Positions 1 through 12,625 are shown, counted from the stretch's first letter. The stretch is DNA of 64,000 bases from Hyphochytrium catenoides (GCA_900088475.1 FLMG01004137.1:62001-126000), one strand, 5' to 3'. Program-made: numbers and translations. Notes: generated by a model not told the origin, from the sequence alone.

Positions 1-3000
1 TACCACTACTCTCTCGCGTCTTTCCTGAAGTTGTTCTTCCTATCTCTGAAGGCAGAGATTTCTTCCAGCGCGGTCGAGGAACGTGTAACTATACGGCAAG
101 AGCACTTACGGTCGGTTGTTTCCTTGTTCTTCAGGCAATCCTTCCCCACAGCCTTTGCCCCTACCTCTACTTCAGGCAATCCTTCCCCAAAACCTTTGCC
201 CCCACCGTCTATTATGCCATGTTTGCAAGAGCTTTTCATTGCAAGGGCATGCTTGGTGTTCATCTTACGTCCTTCGTTTGCGTTCTGGTGGCTAAATCTG
301 TTCGCGGCCCTGCCCTTCCAGATACACGGTATACAAAGCGGTGAATCGCGGGTTATTCGCTGGACACAAGATGAATTTTTTAAGCCAAATGACCTTTAAG
401 CTATTGGAAAAGGCGCATCTTGGCAAAGATACTGGCTTCTCTTCAGAGGCTTTAAGGGTTTTGCTGCGAAAACCTCGTTCCTTCAAAGCGTTATCCGCTC
501 CTAACCCCGTGGATTGGCTAACTCTCGATCAGGTGAGTCCAAACGACAACAGGGTCAAAATGTAGACAAAGCAGATGAAGTTGCCTTCCATGACGAGAGA
601 GAGGATGCTGTGAGATTCGCTGAGATGTACCAGGCAACAAACTTCGAGTACTTATCTTTATTCTCACTTAACCCCCCAGTGGGCAGCGATCGTTGGTCTT
701 AGCGAAGAACTTCCTGAGTTTACCAAGCTTGCTCTGGACATCGAAGAAAATGCTGTTCGATTCAAAGAGTGGTTTGTCCAACCAGCCGCAGAGGCAGAAA
801 AACTCCCGCTGGACTGGAGAGAGCTGGATAGGACCCCATTTCTCAAGCTGCTGGTCGTGAACTGTCTGAGGCCAGATCGCCTTATCTCTGCACTCCAAGA
901 CTTCATTGTTAGCCAGCTACCAGATGGTAAGCAGTATCTAGAGATCGACGCAGAGCTCAATTCTTATCAGGTAAATATGCATATGGCTTTTAAGAGGAAA
1001 CGACGGAGACTGGAGGAAAATCTCAAAGTTTGAGACATGTTTGGGGCGGCTTCTATGAAGTTTAGAGTTGCAAATCCACTCTCTTGCTGGAGAGAACCTG
1101 AGGATGTTGTGACTATTATTGACAGTTTTCTCGTTCCACGCATAGGTGCTAGAACAAGCATTTGCGGACACGGATGCCGTTACCCCCATCTTCTTTGTGC
1201 TTTCTCCAGGCTCAGATGTTAACCCCAATATTGACAAGCTAGCAATGAAGAGAGGAATGGAGAAGAACGTTACATATTTCTCAATATCACTGGGGCAGGG
1301 GCAGGAAAGCGTTGCCATGAAGCTAGTAGAGGACGGCTGCTCTCGAGGTCACTGGGTAGCACTTCACAACATCCACCTGACTCCAAGGTGGTTGACAGCT
1401 CTAGACCAGATGCTTCAACGATTGCATGGTGGAGAATGCCACGCGAACTTTCGGCTTTTTCTGTCTTCGGACCCTTCATCCAGCGTCCCTGTCAATCTGC
1501 TGCAGAACTCGTTCAAGATCACAACGGAGCCGCCGATTGGCCTGAAGGCCAACGTGAAGAGGGCCTTCTCTCAGTTCAGGTGCGTAGTTTGATAACTGAA
1601 TGGATTGAAGGCTGCACCGAAGTCTAGACGTGCTTCTTCCCTGTTACGCTCTTCAATCTCCCTGTCTGCCCTCCACCATATCCCCCTTTCTCTGGTATCT
1701 CCTCAGCTCCTTCAGGGTCATCTTCATCGATTTGTGTATTGGTGCACCGCCTTAGTCAACACCTCGCAGCCAGTAGTGACCGTTTGCTAAAGCTTACTAC
1801 TATGTGACAGCAAGGAGCAAACCGACGACATGGAACAACGAACGCGTGGGATTCTTTTCGGCTTATGCTACTTCCACGCCATTGTTGTTGAGCGGTCAAA
1901 ATTCGGGCCCAAGGGTTTCAATGTTGCGTACCATTTCGCAGTCAACGACCTCATACACAGCGCAAACATTCTTGCTAACCAGATGGAGACGGCCACAGCA
2001 CAAGTGCCTTGGGAAGTTCTGCGGTACATCATTGGGGACATTATGTACGGAGGACACATTGTCAATGAGTTCGACCGATTGGTCTGTGCAAAGTACCTCG
2101 ATTACTTCTTTAAGGAAGAGCTTCTGGATGAGGGCCCGCTTCTGCCATACGCAGAAGGCGGAAAAGATGACTCTTTTCATGCGCCTAGCACTGCTCACCA
2201 CTTCGACAAAATTATGGAGCACATAGAGACCAATCTAAAGCCTGACACTACCACGCTAGCTCTTGGACTTCATTCAAACTCAGAGATCGGCTTCCGCACC
2301 GACATGGCGGAAAGACTTTTTAGGTCCATCGTGGAGCTCCAATCTTCAGACAGGGACGTGTCGGATGGTAAGGGCTCCCTAATTGCAGCTTCGTGGGTAT
2401 CTAGGATTAGTTACCTACGCCAAGTTAAGGATTAGCTATCTACTCCTAGTTAACTCAGGCGTTTACTTCTGGTCAGTTGTGCCTCCTTAACTGACGCGAT
2501 CGTTCTTGCAAATTGCTTAGGCGATGACTCAAAGGAGACAATCGCTTCCAACAAGCTGCAGGATATCATGGATAGATATCGTGAAGTCAACTTTGACGTC
2601 GAAGGACTGCGATCTACGCTCACAGAGGTCACTCCGTACCAGGTCGTATTCCTTCAGGAATGCGGGCGAATGAAGCTCCTGCTCAACAATATGATAAAAT
2701 CCTTAATGGAACTAGACTCTGCTCTGAAGGGTGAGAGACGATAAATTTGCTCACTCCCCCGTTGTCTTCCTAGCTTCTGGTCGTTACATGGCTGCATCTA
2801 CAATCTTCCGCAAATATAACTTTTGCCGCCGTTCTTTTGTAATTGTAGGAGATTCGCTCATGACCGAGAGCCTCGAGACCATGGTTGTGGAGCTCTATGC
2901 GGATAGAGTTCCCACCGCCTGGATTGCCTGTTCATACCCGTCTGCCGTAAGCGAGAATTATGCTCTAGACAGCACTCTTACTGCCATCTTGCTCATCTGC

Positions 3001-3934
3001 TCGTTAACTGCTTGGATTTGCTCTTGTTTCCTCGTGGGCGAGTTTGTTAATCCGTCTGACCAGTGGGTCCAGTCGTTAACTCTACTGTTTAGAAGCCCAG
3101 GTTTAACTCATTTATTCTTGCAGAGAGCCTTAGCGTCCTGGACAGCGGACCTAGATGACCGCGTCTCTCAGTTGAAGTTCTGGTATGAAAATCCTAATGA
3201 GACGCCAAAGTCTACCTGGATATCTGGCCTATTCCTTCCTCAGGCCTTTTTGCATGCGGTGGTTCAGGTCAGTGCACCATCCCTTAACTAGGAGCAGTCT
3301 CCTTGATTGGAATGGCGCGTATCCGCCAAACGTCACCGTAACGCGTCCCGATTCTCACTTCAATGCTTGTCTATCACTTTAATACCGCATACTTCAGAGT
3401 GCAAGTCAAAGGATGAACGTCGAGATCGACAAGCTCTCACTTGAAACCCAAGTGACCAAGAAGCTTTTAGAAGGACTTGATGAGCCCTCACGAGATGGCG
3501 CAATGATCCATGGGCTCTATGTTGAAGGTATTAGAAGCAATAGAGAACCCCTACTCGCGTTCGAGTACTGCTCTATAACCAGTGCCGCTGATTCTCAACG
3601 TGGTGCTGACTCCATTTTATCTCATCGGAATTTTACTGAATGCTTCTCTGTCTGTACTTTACTGAATGATGGTTGGATAGGTGCTCGATGGGACATCAAC
3701 GCCGGGACCTTAGAGAACGCGACCCCGAGAGAGCTATACTGTCCCATGCCAGTGATCAATCTCCGGGTAGTCAAGTTGTCAGGCCACATGGAGCCTGGAA
3801 ATGTTTACAAATGCCCTGTATATAGAACTCGCCTGCGGGGTAACACCTACGTATTTACCGCTTCCCTCAAGACTCGAAGCCCTCCTGCTAAGTGGATCTT
3901 GGCTGGTGCAGCTCTGCTATTTGACATCGTGTAG
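1..3934 (+). CDS. Outer-arm axonemal dynein beta heavy chain, C-terminal part (DNAH9/11/17 type)
   Basis: Motor subunit of the ciliary outer dynein arm; the window holds only its last 812 residues. Exons: <1-110, 322-532, 680-970, 1146-1579, 1811-2367, 2521-2730, 2849-2946, 3124-3267, 3398-3527, 3681-3934. All phases close and the stop is TAG. Visible family blocks, in order: NRGLFAGHKMNFLSQMTF before AAA5/6; a late AAA+ region with SRGHWVALHNIHL and NSFKITTEPPIGLKAN; FGLCYFHAIVVERSKFGPKG; GDIMYGGHIVNEFDRL; the C-terminal domain with GARWDIN; and the ending YKCPVYRTRLRGNTYVF...KWILAG. The CPVY-(K/R)T-R-RG ending is that of beta chains (DNAH9/11/17), not gamma (DNAH5/8) or cytoplasmic dynein; this subclass call rests on remembered family patterns. 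It is the first of several cilium genes in the window. The N-terminal tail and AAA1-4 lie outside. Confidence 0.93.
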
Positions 3935-4513
3935 ATAAGCCACTATATTATAGGTTTACTAGCATCTAAACCTTAGCTTACCTTAATTAATACCTATTTA
4001 TACCTTTGTACTCATGCATCTTATATGATCTGGCCGCAGATAACTTCGTAGAAACCTCAATGAAGATAGTGGTAGACCAGGCATTGAAGCCAATAGAAGG
4101 GGTCTACCTCTTTCCTTTTGCTCTCGCAGGCGTAGCTCTAAGGACTGGCCCTTAAGGCAGCAACACAAGGCTAGAAGATCCGTGGCGAAGTGAGCGCGAG
4201 CTCACTACTCTATTGGACCTAGTACTTGATTCGTTACCGAGGCCCTCCTCCACCAGAAGCTACCACGATTCAGCTCACCGTTAACAAAATGGCGATGACT
4301 GCTTATAACACCCTTGTCTAATCTTACCAGGGTCTGGCGCCTGGTGTTACCTAGGCTAAGTTCTGCTTATGCGGGTTATTAGCAGCCCTAGATCCTGAGA
4401 AAACGGGAGCTGAAGTGGCCCTTGTGCAAACAGATCGGTGCTTCATGATTCTGTTCTGGTTTAATGTTTAGGTTACGAAACAGAGAGCCTTGTGTCAGCA
4501 GCATGCGGTTTAC
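3935..4513. other. Intergenic spacer
   Basis: About 580 bases between the dynein stop and the presumed 3' end of the convergent zinc-finger gene. No conserved coding block was recognised on either strand. It probably holds both 3' UTRs, and possibly a last small exon of the zinc-finger gene, because that model breaks off inside a finger. Confidence 0.5.
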
Positions 4514-4991
4514 CCCGGTGCGCTAGTCGTAGTACCTCAGCGAACTTTCGATGGCAAAATGAGCATTCAACCCGAGCTTCATCGTCAGCTCCGACGATCC
4601 CTTCCTTCATAATAGTATCAGGTTCTACTGTCTGGTCGATCGGCCTAATAGGCCGGTCATCGTGCAGGTCCTGCTGTGGTCGCCTTACTCGGCCAGATTT
4701 TGAACACTCTTGCATATGGTTCTCATACTTTCCTGCACTAGGACCCGGTAAAGCTCAGATCCTTTCCTAATGTCGATGAGGAAATTTGGGTGTCTAGTAC
4801 CTTACAGAGCGAGCACACCCTTCGCACAGAACTGGAGTTAGTGGGTAGTTCCTGAAGCATGTCTTTATGTGGAACTTGTAAGAAGCTGAGAAGTAAGGGC
4901 GGTTGCAGGTCGGACAGATGACTGCCGCAGGCTTTTTTGGTCTTCCTGCCATCACCCTCCCTTGAACAGCGTTACGGCTCTTGAAGAACAA
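4514..4991 (-). CDS. Candidate C2HC zinc-finger protein (ZNF474/ZC2HC-like), incomplete model
   Basis: Exon 1 (4991-4806) encodes a basic start followed by RPKKPAAVICPTCNRPYFSA and an H-x4-C, giving the spacing C-x2-C-x12-H-x4-C, then a second C-x2-C (CEGC) just before a GTAAGG donor. A downstream open stretch to about 4514 carries ECSFCHRKFAEV and HRG before a GTAAAC donor, which looks like another finger interrupted by an intron. RPKKP directly before the first finger recalls the ZNF474 group of C2HC proteins, common in ciliated organisms. I could not close the phase between the two exons or find the last exon, so boundaries below 4806 are tentative. It lies downstream of the carboxypeptidase gene on the same strand and converges on the dynein gene. 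Confidence 0.5.
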
Positions 4992-5349
4992 GCCTCATCA
5001 CCCAATGTCATCTCGGCAGCATTGTCTCTTCTCCGAGCCTCACGGAACAGAAGAAGCTGTCGTAGGTCCAGAGTAGAACTAGCCGGGCTTATCTAGACAA
5101 GACCGATGATGCCATCTATTGATGGCCGCCAGCTGCTTCAGTATACCACGGCAGTAGGAGACTCGATGAATTTTCTCCGCACAAGATGGCCCTGCTGCTT
5201 GTTGCTGCTGCCTCTTGTCAGGAGACAGCTATAATATATAATCTGCTACAGGGTTTTTTACTCTGGAATACAATAGAGCTGTTATCAACCGTTACAGTTA
5301 CAGATACAAAATGTACAATAGCGTCTCTTTATAAAGCTGTCGTCTGTTG
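4992..5349. other. Intergenic spacer
   Basis: About 360 bases between the carboxypeptidase stop and the start of the zinc-finger model, both on the minus strand. I see no recognisable coding block or RNA gene. It should contain the carboxypeptidase 3' UTR and the zinc-finger promoter. Confidence 0.5.
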
Positions 5350-7397
5350 TCACACATAATCTGCATCTGTCTTATCTGCTGCCTCTGCTGACAGCTTTGT
5401 CGCGATGGCAAGCCCATGTCGAACAGTAGGCAAATCTGCAGTTGGTGCTCTAGCGTAAAGACCTCTAGGAGCCATTCGGCGTTTGGCTATAGCGATGCCT
5501 AGCAGCATCCCCGCACCGGCCATGGCGGTAGAGGCCATAATCCCAGGCATATAGTAGACGTTCTTCTCACCGGTGCCGTCAGTGGAGACAGGGCAAACCA
5601 CTGCGTCGCCTTCCGCTGAAGAGTCTTGAATAAATAGGTCCACTGACCCCTTGTCTACATAGGGTTTCCTGCTGATAAAGTACTTTAACATTTCTCGACT
5701 GGCTTGTGGTTGATCCATCGGCGCCATATGGCCGGCGTTGCGAAGGACCAGATACGTCAAGTCGCCACTGCTCTTGATATAACCGTATGGGCTAGGATTA
5801 CTCGCAGATGCCCAGACAGTCTTCGGGCTATCCAAGTACGCCTCCCGTCCAGTCCAGTTCAGTCGATATAGGAGCTGCTCCGTTGCTATGTGGTTGCACA
5901 TGAGGTCGAACTATAGCGGCAGGAAACATTGAGAAGGTAGTTAAAGTAATTAGGCCAAAGTGGTCAATTAGGACAACCAGTGCCAGCATAAAGGGGCATA
6001 CCTGCCCATTGAAGAAGAGCGTCCGCATACCCTGATTGAGCAGATAGCTGACGTTGGCAAGCGTGCTTACGCCATCCCATTGAGTGAGTGCCTCGTAGAC
6101 TGGGTTGCTGCAGTCCTCGAACTTACTATGGAGGTCCTCCACATGGAGAGCCTGCCGTACATCTTTTCTATCAAGATAGGAGCGCATCGGCCTCTTCTTT
6201 TCTGCCGGATAATCGCTAGAAGACTCGACATACGAGCGAATGTCATAAACATTCAACCGATTGGTTTGCCTTCCTTCAACTGCCCTCAGGAGCATATCCA
6301 TATGGCGCAAACATTGCTTCCCAGTATAGTCCCCCTTGTCAAGCTGCACCTGGCACTCTCGGTATTGCTCCTTAAGATGCAACCTTTGCCCCTCAGAGAT
6401 AAGGCCAGAGGCGTGTCCGTAATCACTATAGTCGTACTGAACATACGGATGAACCCATGCGCTGCCTAGGCCCATCCCTTTGATATCAACAAAAATACTT
6501 CCAGGTTTGAGCTTTGCATTGCGGCTCAATATATCAACTGCGAAGCTTGGAATCCAGCGGCCCGCATGGCTCTCGCCGAACAAATATATCTCCCTAGAGC
6601 GGCGTGTACCTGTCGCTAACTAAAGCATAAGCGACAAGAGGATCTCAGCTGCCACTGGAAGGTAGATAAATACCTGTATCTGTAGTGACAAAGCCAGAGT
6701 GAAGTCCCAAAAAGTTTTGCAAGAACTCATAGAACTCGGCGTTGATCTCCTCCTGGGTTCTGAGGACAGTGCTGGAGAAAGACAGGCCCGTGCCCACTGG
6801 TTGGTCTATGAATAGGATATTGGCCTCTCGATTCCAGCTGTCCTCATCTATTTTAACAGTGCCATCCGGTTGAATCCGGAAAGGACCATTTTCCCTTTGA
6901 TGCAGGTGAGTTAGCTGTACTCTGAGCGACTATGATATGAAGCAGTTACGACTCAGACTTACAGAAGCATGCCTTCCATGCTGGTGCACCCTGGGCCCCC
7001 ATTAAGCCAGATTATGATAGGGTCAGTCTTCGGGTCCTTCCTGCTCTCTACCAGCCAGTAAAACAAGTGGTGATCTTTATTTGTGGGAACGAGACCGGCA
7101 TAGTGCTTGAAGTTGATCGCGTCAGGAGGAAGTCCTGGTAGGGACTTGACCAGGTGGTCCTGGGCTGTCAATGCTCTAAACGGCCGTCCTCTCTCTACCT
7201 AAGAATCGCGGCTCACTCAGCGAAATGATCTCAGCAGCAGCCACAAATGAGCCACGTACGTTATCTTCGCCTTCCTGGAACTCATGATTGACCAACAGGT
7301 GGCCCGGCAGTCTCCGCCGCGCATGCACTACCCCTCCGAGCCAGAAAAGGAGAGTTATCAGCAAGGAGGACATGGCGCGCTCTCTCTCTATCGGCAT
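5350..7397 (-). CDS. KEX1-like serine carboxypeptidase (family S10), membrane-anchored
   Basis: Removes C-terminal residues from peptides; KEX1 members act in the late Golgi. Exons (minus): 7397 to about 7209, about 7172-6963, 6894-6674, 6609-6002, 5910-5350. The hydrophobic N-terminus [18 protein letters not shown] is a signal peptide; the first ATG (7397) or the ATG of that peptide eight codons later could be used. Family motifs: [13 protein letters not shown] (oxyanion/substrate), [24 protein letters not shown], the nucleophile serine in GESHAG, the aspartate in FFNGQFDLMCN and the histidine in [11 protein letters not shown], so the triad is complete. Near the C-terminus a hydrophobic stretch ([20 protein letters not shown]) followed by KRR fits the single membrane anchor of KEX1 rather than soluble vacuolar CPY. 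The exon 1/2 joint is the least certain. It diverges from IFT22. Confidence 0.92.
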
Positions 7398-8107
7398 ATC
7401 TACTGCCCTGTGAGTGACAATGCTTCAGGAACACGACATGTTTCGTTAACTGGGACCAAGTTGTCTATGCTTAGGCATAGTCAGGGCACGGGTCATTTAT
7501 CTAGTAAGAGCCTGGTCGTTCGAAACACCTTTGAAGATCGAGCTGTGTCTGAGTGCAGATAGCATAGAATGCATCTCCGTAGACTGTAGACCCCTTTATG
7601 CGTTGTTTAATCCTCGTCTCTCTCAATAATATAGGGTGGCGATCGATCGTCAGAGCTTAGGAATGATCCTCTCTGTGCTCTACAAAGTAGTGCCAGCAGC
7701 CAGCACAAACTTACAGGATAACTGAACTTGTGGATCAAGGAGAGGCATACAAGTACAAGTATACTTATTTAAGTATGGTGTTGGAAGCAGGACTTATAAT
7801 TAATGTGCAAAGAGTTCATTTTTGGAAACGAAAGGGCACACGCTAATCTACAGCTTCCTCAGGGATATAAGAAGCTCGCATGGACCTTCGACACCGCCAA
7901 ACAGCGCTGGACAGAGAGTATTGATCGACGGCACTCGCAGTGCAATCGTCAACAAGGCAGCAAGCTGCAAGAAGGTTCTACCAGCGACCTTCGTTGACTT
8001 TATTGGTCTGCGTACACTCGGGCGCGCTGCAAGTGTTCGTTTAGGGTCGTCCCTTAGAACCGTGAGTAAGAGCTATACACAGTCTCCTTCTGCCGAATAG
8101 AACCGTC
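7398..8107. promoter_or_regulatory. Shared divergent upstream region of the carboxypeptidase and IFT22 genes
   Basis: About 710 bases between two divergent start codons. Short open frames occur (for example 7803-8100, +) but none looks like a known protein. Inferred to hold both promoters; no specific element was recognised. Confidence 0.4.
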
Positions 8108-8985
8108 ATGCCACCGACTACGCTGAAGGTGCTGGTTGTTGGTCCCAAGGAGTCAGGGAAGACCACGGTATGTAGCTGAAGTATCTTTCAAGGATCTCGA
8201 ACTCAAATAGCACTCTTCTTAGCTCTCCAATTTCATCTCGGGCCAAAGGGATACCCTCGACGATCGCCTAGAGTATAGACCAACTGTCGCAGCTAGGTGA
8301 GAGGCCCATAACACTTCACTATATCACTCTGTAACCATTGATTGCCTCCTTACTCTTCAGGGTCCTAGAGTTTGATAGGGATTTGAAGGGAAAGTCGGCC
8401 AGGGTGGACGTGGAGTTGTGGGACGTCTCCGGTGACCACAGGTCAGACCTCAATGGCAAGGTGGCCTGATCTACGGCTTTATTCTAAGCTCTTTACTTCT
8501 GGGGCCAGCTATGAGCAGTGCTGGCCGGCCATTCTGAAGGACGTTAATGGTATCCTCATTGTCTTTAACCCTGACAACCCTATCCACGCTGAAGAAGTCG
8601 GTTTATGGTAGGTTGGCGGTTCGAAGGAACCTGAGTCCCTCTCCCTCACTTACGGCTTCTTTCCCCTTTCACGTACGAACTCAAAAACCAATCCTTAGGT
8701 ACGAGTGGTTTGGCAAGAACAGCAATCTTGATGCAAAGCAGTGTTTAGTTTTTGCCCATAGAACGGAAGGAGGCGCAAGCTCCAGATCTAAACCTCGTAA
8801 GTGTGAAAAGGATGAGAAATGTTACCGCTCATCTCAAGTACTTCATGTGATTCTTATCAACAGCAAAAGCTCTCTCTGGGCTATCAATAATCGACACCAG
8901 CTGGGATACAGGCGACCTCATGCGCACGGAGTTTGACGGTTGGATGGCAACGCTCTCGGACGTGGCTCAACGGTCTAAAAAGTAG
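8108..8985 (+). CDS. IFT22: Intraflagellar transport protein 22 (RABL5), small GTPase-like
   Basis: IFT-B complex GTPase-like subunit that controls how many transport particles enter the flagellum. Exons: 8108-8167, 8223-8296, 8361-8441, 8509-8607, 8699-8796, 8864-8985; all phases close to give 177 residues (human protein 185). Blocks: LKVLVVGPKESGKTTLSNFI is the P-loop, with GPxESGKT typical of IFT22 rather than Rab GTPases; PTVAARVLEF is the switch I region; ELWDVSGDH replaces the usual DTAGQE; CWPAILKDVNGILIVFNPD follows; the nucleotide-base motif NKxD is degenerate (LVFAHRTEG), as expected in this family. The C-terminus ends in SDVAQRSKK with no prenylation cysteine. Six exons in under 900 bases illustrate the intron density of this genome. 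It supports a ciliated organism together with the dynein and CCDC17-like genes. Confidence 0.95.
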
Positions 8986-9304
8986 ACAATTGTATAACGA
9001 GGAATGTATCCGAGGAGAATGAAGGTATCAGGAGAGAAATAAGTCCATGTGTTGGACTATTATCAAAAATAATCTTTCATTCCTCCAACAAGGCTTTCCG
9101 TTTGTTAGCTTGCTTCTTCTTGGAAGCGGCCTGAGAGAACCAAGAAACAGAGTCAGATTGGTGCACATAAACTTTGATCATAGTGCCTGTAACATGCAAG
9201 CACCTTTAGGCAGTCCTTATATTCCTGAAAATGACGATGGCAAGCGAGCTTGTTGGGTTGATTTTCTATGAGGTCTTAAAGATTAGTACTGTTCAGGGTG
9301 AGAA

Positions 9305-9621
9305 AGCATTATTGATCATAGTGGCACACCTTCTAAGCATTTGTACGATGCTTTGGCTAGCGCTGCACAAGGCTTTAAACAAAAGGAGGAGAGTCATTCA
9401 CCACTTAAAGCTTCTGGTAAGAAGCTCAGGGATTCTTACGTGCTTATCTTCCCACTTCTGCTGTGCTGGCATCCTATTTGGAGTTACAGAATTCTGTAGC
9501 TATTGCACCAGCCAAGAGCTTTGGGCATGCGAAGAACAGAGGTCAGGGCGGGCGTGGCAGGGTCAACCAGAGCCGAGGCAGAAGGTTTGCTCTCGGTTCC
9601 TATCCGATAAGAGAGATATGA
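9305..9621 (+). CDS. Possible small basic protein with RG-rich C-terminus, unrecognised
   Basis: A frame starting near 9305 reads IIDHSGTPSKHLYDALASAA and then a lysine-rich linker up to a GTAAGA donor at about 9417. An in-phase acceptor (CTGTAG) near 9500 leads to AKSFGHAKNRGQGGRGR and NQSRGRRFALGSYP, with TGA ending at 9621. The composition (polar helix, then GR-rich tail) looks coding and suggests an RNA-associated protein, but I recognise no family. I could not find a convincing first exon; an ATG frame at about 9192 (start MQAPLGSPYIPEND) may contribute. Treat as a candidate only. Confidence 0.3.
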
Positions 9622-10281
9622 CGTACTCTTGAGCAGCGCTTGACGAAGAGTAAGCTATAACAATTGTGGATTATTTAGATGCGGGGTGGTAAAGGGGACG
9701 GACGATAAGAAAGCTCTTCCTATAGGTATAATGCCACTGTAACAATAGACCAAAAGAATCAGCTCAACAACAGTCCAGATAGATGATCAGATTCTTCCGA
9801 TTTACCGTGTCTGTTCCTGCGTTCCATTTTGTACGTACTGATTACTAGATCTGTAATAGTTAGATTGATAATCGCCAAGTGCCAGGAACGAAGGTTGGGG
9901 GGATGGGGGGAAGCTGATGAAGAAGAGAAAGTCTTGGATTGATGAGAAGGGCAAATGATAAAGGTGGACAACACTGGCCCGGGCCCTGTTCTCATTCTCT
10001 TTATAGCTCACATCCCTCTTCGTCTTGCATGGAGCCGCTCGCTTGTTGCTGAGCAGCGTGCACAGCAGACCCTGATGGTGCTAATAATATATCCAAGCAG
10101 TCCTGATCACCGCCCGTAGGCTACTGCTCTAGATGCTTCGTAGCTTAGATGCTTACGTGGTTGTGCGCGTCGTGGCTTAGATGGCTGGATGCTGTGAACT
10201 ATAGATAAGGAACTTTCCACGGCCACTTTCACCTTGTAGCTCGGACGCCTGTCCACGATCTCTAGAGCTCTCATTGCAACA
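9622..10281. other. Intergenic region upstream of the G-patch gene
   Basis: About 660 bases. Small open frames on the minus strand (9759-10313) are rich in hydrophobic and Ser/Pro residues and match nothing I know. The stretch next to 10282 is expected to carry the GPATCH1 promoter and 5' UTR. Confidence 0.4.
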
Positions 10282-12625
10282 ATGAGCTGGCAAGGAAAGG
10301 GTAGCAAGTCCACGAGGGTCGTGCAGAAGGCGGGCCAGAATCCACAGGTACCACGGTCAGGCTTGGCGAATAGGGCTCCTTCATCTGTGTGTTGACATCA
10401 TTTCGCTTCCTGCTTTGTGCCAGTACGTCACAGATGGGGAAGGCCGAAGACGATTTCACGGAGCGTTCACTGGCGGCTTCTCTGCCGGGTATTTCAATAC
10501 TGTCGGATCTAAGGAAGGATGGACCCCTCAGACGTTCACTTCCTCACGTCAGAGCAAAGGGGCTAGAGTTGCTCAACGGCCGGAGGACTTCATGGATGAG
10601 GAGGATGATCCCCTGCTTGGCAAAAAGCTCGAAACCAAGTCGCAATACGACACGCTGGGTCTAACTGCGGCTGAGGCGGCAAGAAAGGCTGCTGCAGACG
10701 ACCGATCCCAGCGGACTATCCCTGGGCCTGTACCCGATGAACTAATTGTCCCCTCAACGCTATCCATCGGCAAGAAATTGTTGCAGAAGATGGGCTGGAG
10801 AGAAGGGCAAGGAGTTGGCCCTCGTGTGGCATTAAAGTCCCACGCAGGAGAGGAGATGACAGTAGGAGCGAAGAATATAGTTCTAGAAGATTGGGCACAA
10901 GCACCAAAAACGGATGTGTTTGGTCTCGGGTTCGACCCATATAAAGATGCCCCAGAGTTTATGGAACGACGCATGGTACTCGCTTCAAGGAGTGCTTATA
11001 GTGGCGGAGGAAAGGCAGAGAGAAATGTGTTGAGAATGGGACAAGTATTAGCTTCCAGCGCATCCGGCAGAGGAGGGGGTGCTCGCAGCTTTGGACTTAG
11101 CGCCCTGGAGGATGTGGAGCCTGAAGACCTGGACGTCTATGACCAGGAGGCGATCGAACGCTATGATATAGACATTAGCACTGGCTTAACCATTGAGGGG
11201 CCAAAGCGACCATTGCTTATGGGTCCTGAGCCCTTTCAAGAGGAGGCGGTTGTGACAGCAGAAAGCGAAGATGAGCCTTTGGAGATGAGGCGATGCTCAG
11301 ACGGACGCCCACCTTTGCGGGGCTTTATTATGGCGAAGGTGCTACCAGCACGAGAGAATAAGTATAGAGAGATGGAGGTTCCTGCAAACTTCAGGGAGAA
11401 GCATCATTTTTTGGGTCCGCTCGTCCTGCCGGACTATCTCGTGACACGGTCTAACATTGGCTATTCGCGAACAGTCAGCCAGATTGATGCAGCGTCAAGA
11501 GGCATGCTATTAGAAGGGAACGGCAACAATGCGGCAATCAGAGAGAAGCAAACGACCTCATTATCCGAATGCCCGCGGCCGATCAAGGAAACTCTCGAGA
11601 AGAGGCCGCTCATAACGGATATCGGCGCTTTTGCGGGCCTATCTTCCGCAATGGCCAATCGCTTTACCAGTGCGGGAACAACCACAGATGAGAAGATGGA
11701 GGACGGGGCGAACAGCGGTGCAACCGTGGAGAAGCCCAAGCCTCCTCCTGTACGAACGGAGATGCCTTGGGCTCCAGTCAGGCTGCTATGCAAGCGCTTC
11801 AACGTACCTCCACCTGCCATATCTACGGCCAAGGCAGACTCAGCTGGGCGACCGGCAGAATCGGCCCTCTTTCAAAAAGAGCTTCTGCCTTACATTGCAG
11901 AGGCACATAGGGCCACATTGCCAGCTACTCAAAGCAGCATTATCGAGAGAACGCCCTCACTTGCTCCCGGAATGACAGCTCAAGGTCAGCAGGAGTCGGA
12001 AAAGCCTATACAGGACACTCCTCGGCCGCCAGTAGATCTCTTCAAAGCTATTTTCGGAGCGGATGAAGAAGACCAGGAAGAAGCAATAGAACAGATTGCA
12101 CCGGCAGCCTTTGAGTCGGCTGTACCATTGGCTAGCTCGGTGGTCCGCCAGGAAGAAAGTGTTGGAAGAAAGTTCGAACAACACGATAGGTTGACGACCT
12201 CCCCGTCTAGACGAGAAAGGAGGCGATGGGACAATCCTAATAGAGGAGATGCTCAGCGTCGACATGACGAGAAGGCTGCTTCATCATGGCCTACTCCCCC
12301 AACTTCTGGCACATTTGCCCTGGTAGAGAAGTTAAAAGCCTCTTTGATGGAAGAGCAGAAGAAGGAGAAGAAGACTAAATCTTCCCGCCAGGACGCTTTT
12401 TCCCCATCGCCTGAAAGGAGGAGTAGACGGAACAATTATGTATCTTCAGGAACCAGTAGAAGAGATGGTGACCACGTACGAGATTCGACAAGGAGTGACA
12501 GATATAGCACCTCCAGGCAAAGAGACAGATCACGCGAGCGCAGCTATAGCAGGACGGAAAGACATCACCGAGGGGATCGTGAGAGCTACTCCTCATCTTC
12601 CAGGCGGAGAAGGGATAAAACATAA
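10282..12625 (+). CDS. GPATCH1: G-patch domain protein, GPATCH1 / TOUGH orthologue
   Basis: Nuclear G-patch protein linked to spliceosomes; G-patch proteins activate DEAH-box helicases. Exon 1 10282-10347 (22 codons) and exon 2 10424-12625 give 755 residues. Exon 2 opens with the family signature RRFHGAFTGGFSAGYFNTVG followed by SKEGWTPQTF and DFMDEED. The G-patch lies about 110 residues further on (LQKMGWREGQGVGPRV). The middle is less conserved; the C-terminal third is charged and ends in an Arg/Ser-rich tail (many RS, RR and RD pairs), as in splicing factors. With only one intron it stands out against its intron-dense neighbours. It converges on the nucleolin-like gene with 247 bases between the stops. 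Confidence 0.95.
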
